From Acidobacteriaceae bacterium (GTDB taxonomy: Bacteria; Acidobacteriota; Terriglobia; Terriglobales; Acidobacteriaceae): a stretch of 10,444 nucleotides of DNA. The notes beneath the pieces are model-generated. The model saw only the letters and a list, made by a program, of their open reading frames with translations, was not told the DNA's origin and did not search any database. Shown here in pieces: positions 7,237 to 10,444 of this stretch; position 1 is the stretch's first letter; each line of letters starts with the position of its first letter. The DNA lies in contig PLUJ01000211.1 in NCBI GenBank assembly GCA_003165455.1, positions 30,929 to 41,372 on the forward strand. The letters run 5' to 3'. Made by a program: the position numbers and the translations under genes.

Positions 7237-10200
7237 CTATTTCACCGCTAAGGAAATCGTTGCGGTCTGAGACTGCACACCAGTACTGCTTCCCGTCACA
7301 GTGATCGTATACAAACCAGCGGGCGTACCCGAATTTCCGCTCGGCCCCGGAGTGCTGCTCGCCTGACCGGCGCTTCCGCAGGCCACTTCGAACAGGCAGA
7401 CGCTAAGGGCGAAGAAAACGATACAGCAACTCAAGAATCTTCTAGCGTTTGGTTTCTTAAGGCCGGCTCCTCCAAGCAAGATGGCCGGAATGATCAGACC
7501 TAACGCGAATAAGCCTCTCGGCTCTCGTCCAAGACCCGGCGAAGCGAGGGCGGATTGCGCCCCTGCTGCCGCAATAGTAAGAGTCGACGATCCTGCATTG
7601 TTTGTTACTGTGACACTCCCCAACGAACAAGTGGGGGCGGGAGTGTTCACGGGAGAGATGCTGCAAGTAAGCGCAACTCCGGATGGGCTGAGTCCACCGG
7701 ATGGTGTGATTGTGATGGTGGACGTTACCGAGGCGCCGGGGGCAACCGATAACGAGGGTGCTGAGGATGAGAGAGTGAAGTTGGGAGTGGCAATCGCCAG
7801 ACTCATGACGGCGGAAGTGCTGGCCAGGAAGTTGGCGTCTCCGCTATAAGCTGCAGCAATGCTGTGCTCTCCTGCCGCAAGGGACGAAGTGGAGAACGTT
7901 GCGACTCCACTTCCGTTCAGCGCAGCCGTGCCAAGCTGAGTTGTTCCATCCGCAAAAGTCACCGTTCCTGTCGGCGTTGTCGTAATTGCTGACATGATGG
8001 TCGCCGTAAACGTCACTGTCTGGTTAAGGTCCGGCGACGCGGGAGTCGAAGTCAATCCAATGCTAGTGCTTGCCTTTCCCGCTACCTGATTCAGAACGGG
8101 CGATGTACCGGGGTTGAAGTTGCCATCTCCGCTGTACCTGGCTGTAATGGTGTGCGTTCCAATGCTGAGCGGACCAGTCGTGAAGGTCGCCTCCTCGCCA
8201 TTCAAAGGTGAAGAACCGAGGACAGTCGCGCCGTCAAGGAAAGTTACCGTGCCTGTAGGTTGTCCACTCGTGGTGGAGGTGACCGTAGCGGTGAACGTTA
8301 CTGATTGATTCGGATTGGAAGGATTTAGCGAAGAGACTAAAACGACATTCGCTGCTGCCTGCTGCACCGTCTGCGTAATCGCAACCGTGTGCGCCTGATA
8401 GTTGCTGTCACCTGAATAAATAGCTGAGATCGGATCACTACCGGTTGGCAGGGCGGGGGTGCTGACTGAGAATGCTTCGTTAACCAGGGGTCCCGAACCG
8501 AGGACGGAACTTCCGTTCTCAATGGTCACAGTTCCAGTCGGAGGAACTCCGTTGGAAACGCTGGCGGTGACGGTGATCGTGAAAGTAACTGACTGACCAA
8601 AGGATGAAGGACTGCCGGACGATACCAGATTCATTGTGGGTACGGCCTGCGCGGCGTTTAGCAAGAGACTTACTGTGTTGCTGCCGGAGTTGGCGACGGC
8701 CAGGTCCAGAGCTCCGTCACCGTTGAAGTCTCCGATCGCCGCGGAAGAGGGTAGATACCCGACGCCGAAAAGTGTAGGCGACTTGAACGTACCGTCGCCA
8801 TTACCCAGAAGCAAACTGACTGCATTGCCCAAAGAAGCTCCCGATGGAATGCTTGTGAGCGCAAGATCGGGATTGCCGTCCCCATTGAAATCCGCGGTGA
8901 CGATGGAAGATGGGTACGCGCCAATTCCGTAATCGACAGGTGTCTCGAACGTCCCATCCCCGTTTCCGATGAGCACGCTTATGTCTTCGCTCCCGTTGAA
9001 GGCAACAGCGAGGTCAGGGAAGCCTTTCCCACCGAAATTTCCCGCCACGATGGATATTGGTTGGGGTCCGATCTGTGGCGAATTCGGCTGCAAAGTAAAA
9101 GTGCCATTTCCGGTTCCCAGAAGAATGCTGACTGTGCCGTAATTGCTGCCGGCATTCTTGTTGACCACTACCAAATCGGATTCGCCGTTTCCTAAATCAG
9201 TAACCACCACAGAAATTGGTTGAATCCCCACCTGAATGGGGGAGTTGGGCGCCTCGGTGAAGCCACCCTGACCATTTCCCAGGAGCACACTGACGCTCCC
9301 GCTGTTAAAGTTTGCAACTGCCAGATCCGGGATGCCATCTCCATTGAAGTCTCCGACCGCTACTGAAACTGGTTCGCTGCCAACGGAGACTTTCGTGGCG
9401 GCCGAGAACGTTCCGCCTGGCTGGCCCAATAAAATGCTGACTGTGTTGCTTCCGTAGTCTGCTACCGCGATGTCCTGAATATTGTCGCCGTTGAAGTCGG
9501 CCACAGCCAGCGCGCGGGGAGTTCCGGCTGCATAGGTGGTGGAAGGAGTGGGCGCTTGGAACGTTCCATCGCCATTGCCAAACTCAATCGATACAGTGTT
9601 CGCGCCATAGTTGCCAACTACCAAATCGGGTTTCCCGTCACCATTGAAATCGGCAGCTGCAATTGAGACAGGATCGCTCCCTGCGGCATAGTCCTGCCGC
9701 GCCTGAAAACTGTCACTATTGCCATTGCTCAGGATCACGCTTACGGAACCTGCCGCATAATTTACCGCGACCAGGTCGGTCGCGCCATCATTGTTGAAGT
9801 CGGCGGCAGCGACCGCGTAAGGGTTGCCGCCTGTGCCGACATTGACTTGGCCTTGAAAAGTGCCATCCCCGGCACCCCAATGCACAGTAATAGTATTTCC
9901 CTCGGAATTCGACACTGCTACATCGAGGTTCCCGTCGCCGTTGAAATCTCCCACAGCCAATCCTGTGGGGAACAACCCAGTGGAATATTGCACGTAGGGC
10001 GCGAACGAACCCGTTCCATCCCCGATTAGCACGTCAACCGCGTTCACCTTGGTGGTCTGGTCCTCAACCGCAACCACGATGTCGGGATAGCCATTCCCCA
10101 AATTAGCCAGCGCGATGGAGACTGCAGGGGCACCAATCGAAAATTGCGCGTCACCCTGGAACAGACCGTTTCCTTTTCCAAAAATCACACTCACCGTATC

Positions 10201-10444
10201 GAAGGTGTTATCGTTGGCGACTACAAGATCCGGATAGCCATCGCCGTTCACATCTCCGATGGCAACCGAAACGGGGTTGGTTCCAGTGTTGTACTTAACC
10301 TGTGTTGCAAGGGTCCATGGGACTCCCGTGCCCGACCCTATGAACACGCCTACGTTGGGGATATTGTCGCCTGAGTTGGTCACTACGATGTCGAGATTGT
10401 CGTTTCCAGCCAATTTGCCGACGGCGATTCCCCAGGGTTGATTT
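7237..10444 (-). CDS. Giant FG-GAP/VCBS-repeat and Ig-repeat envelope protein, N-terminus outside window
   Basis: The frame is open from the right edge of the window to a TAG at 7239-7237, giving at least 1068 residues. A TTG at 10413 is not the real start, because the FG-GAP pattern (QPWGIAVGKLAGND) continues upstream of it to the edge. Numbering from the first full codon (10443-10441), residues 1-597 hold about 12 FG-GAP/VCBS repeats with DFNGDGxxDLAVAN cores, expected to form beta-propellers with Ca2+-binding loops. Residues about 603-886 hold three Ig-like repeats of the Big_3_5 type (PTGTVTF, YSGDxNF). Residues 887-959 start a further Ig-like domain (NFTLSSSAPSLSVAPGAS) that is interrupted by two hydrophobic segments (976-995 and 1003-1023) and appears to resume at TPAGLYTITVTG (1040-1051). 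The role is probably adhesion or cell-surface binding, but no ligand or enzyme domain is visible. The signal peptide must lie outside the window. The 3' end is only 20 bases from the convergent peptidase gene, and no terminator is visible between them. Confidence 0.92.
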   Translation of the reverse strand, partial: NQPWGIAVGKLAGNDNLDIVVTNSGDNIPNVGVFIGSGTGVPWTLATQVKYNTGTNPVSVAIGDVNGDGYPDLVVANDNTFDTVSVIFGKGNGLFQGDAQFSIGAPAVSIALANLGNGYPDIVVAVEDQTTKVNAVDVLIGDGTGSFAPYVQYSTGLFPTGLAVGDFNGDGNLDVAVSNSEGNTITVHWGAGDGTFQGQVNVGTGGNPYAVAAADFNNDGATDLVAVNYAAGSVSVILSNGNSDSFQARQDYAAGSDPVSIAAADFNGDGKPDLVVGNYGANTVSIEFGNGDGTFQAPTPSTTYAAGTPRALAVADFNGDNIQDIAVADYGSNTVSILLGQPGGTFSAATKVSVGSEPVSVAVGDFNGDGIPDLAVANFNSGSVSVLLGNGQGGFTEAPNSPIQVGIQPISVVVTDLGNGESDLVVVNKNAGSNYGTVSILLGTGNGTFTLQPNSPQIGPQPISIVAGNFGGKGFPDLAVAFNGSEDISVLIGNGDGTFETPVDYGIGAYPSSIVTADFNGDGNPDLALTSIPSGASLGNAVSLLLGNGDGTFKSPTLFGVGYLPSSAAIGDFNGDGALDLAVANSGSNTVSLLLNAAQAVPTMNLVSSGSPSSFGQSVTFTITVTASVSNGVPPTGTVTIENGSSVLGSGPLVNEAFSVSTPALPTGSDPISAIYSGDSNYQAHTVAITQTVQQAAANVVLVSSLNPSNPNQSVTFTATVTSTTSGQPTGTVTFLDGATVLGSSPLNGEEATFTTGPLSIGTHTITARYSGDGNFNPGTSPVLNQVAGKASTSIGLTSTPASPDLNQTVTFTATIMSAITTTPTGTVTFADGTTQLGTAALNGSGVATFSTSSLAAGEHSIAAAYSGDANFLASTSAVMSLAIATPNFTLSSSAPSLSVAPGASVTSTITITPSGGLSPSGVALTCSISPVNTPAPTCSLGSVTVTNNAGSSTLTIAAAGAQSALASPGLGREPRGLFALGLIIPAILLGGAGLKKPNARRFLSCCIVFFALSVCLFEVACGSAGQASSTPGPSGNSGTPAGLYTITVTGSSTGVQSQTATISLAVK
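7375..7518 (-). other. Membrane hairpin inserted in the last Ig-like domain
   Basis: The first hydrophobic segment (RGLFALGLIIPAILLGGAGL) is followed by KKPNARR and then by a second one (FLSCCIVFFALSVCLFEVAC). The cluster of positive charges between them predicts a short cytoplasmic loop with both flanks outside. The second segment ends in ACGS and looks like a lipoprotein signal, but Glu at the -3 position is a poor lipobox. The first segment followed by KK also resembles a C-terminal sorting tail. Which of these operates cannot be settled from sequence. Confidence 0.65.
7786..8637 (-). repeat. Three tandem Ig-like (Big_3_5-type) repeats
   Basis: Three copies of roughly 90 residues occupy about 8637-8365, 8346-8086 and 8067-7786. 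Each has GQSVTFTxTV or NQxVTFTATx near its start, PTGTVTF or PTGTVTI in the middle and IYSGDSNY, RYSGDGNF or AYSGDANF near the end. Such modules usually act as rigid stalks in exported bacterial proteins, here placed between the propeller region and the membrane segments. Confidence 0.88.
8655..10444 (-). repeat. Tandem FG-GAP/VCBS repeats, about 12 visible copies
   Basis: Repeat cores recur every 49-54 residues (about 150 bases). The best copies read DFNGDGxxDLAVAN and are followed by SNTVSVLLGNGDGTF-like segments. Copies 1, 3, 9 and 10 lack the full D-x-N-x-D-G loop (for example LGNGYPD, LGNGESD and GGKGFPD) and probably bind Ca2+ poorly or not at all. Codons differ between copies mostly at wobble positions, which points to old duplications kept by selection. 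More than seven copies implies at least two propellers or an extended array; further copies may lie beyond the right edge. Confidence 0.9.

Noticed and set aside
7210..7237. Weak GCAGT/ACTGC pairing at the convergent gene junction as a bidirectional terminator
   Set aside because: Only 5 bp with an 18-base loop and no flanking T-tract.

Overview
The window looks like chromosomal DNA of a soil-type acidobacterium (Acidobacteriota, Terriglobia/Koribacter-like). This assignment is inferred from protein character, not from a marker gene. The main pointers are a giant FG-GAP/VCBS plus Ig-repeat protein whose last Ig-like domain is interrupted by a membrane hairpin (a style I associate with this phylum), a secreted S9 peptidase, a KimA-like permease and moderately high GC. 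I saw no tRNA, rRNA, CRISPR array, insertion sequence or phage gene.

Layout, left to right. Positions 1-195 hold the C-terminal end of an esterase-D-type alpha/beta hydrolase. After a 172-base gap comes a KimA-like K+ importer (368-2242) with 12 predicted membrane segments and a cytoplasmic C-terminal domain. A 269-base non-coding gap follows, with a 12-base perfect palindrome, a plausible sigma-70-type promoter and a long-stem hairpin. Next is an alpha-glucan phosphorylase (2512-5223) with an unusual N-terminal GAF domain. Twenty-two bases later, on the same strand, starts an exported S9 prolyl-oligopeptidase-family peptidase (5246-7216). Converging on it after only 20 bases is the minus-strand giant repeat protein (7237 to beyond the right edge), whose N-terminus lies outside the window.

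How the genes may fit together. The first four genes share a strand, but only the phosphorylase and the peptidase are close enough to suggest co-transcription, and the peptidase may have its own -10 element. K+ import and glycogen/maltodextrin breakdown side by side could reflect osmotic or energy adaptation; this is inference from adjacency only. The peptidase and the repeat protein are envelope or exported proteins.

The two most interesting observations are: (1) a GAF domain resembling that of PtsP (enzyme I of the nitrogen PTS) fused in frame to a glycogen-phosphorylase-type enzyme, suggesting direct small-molecule control of glucan breakdown; and (2) an Ig-like domain in the repeat protein split by two hydrophobic segments with a short positively charged loop, which by the positive-inside rule would put both halves of the Ig fold on the outer face of the membrane.
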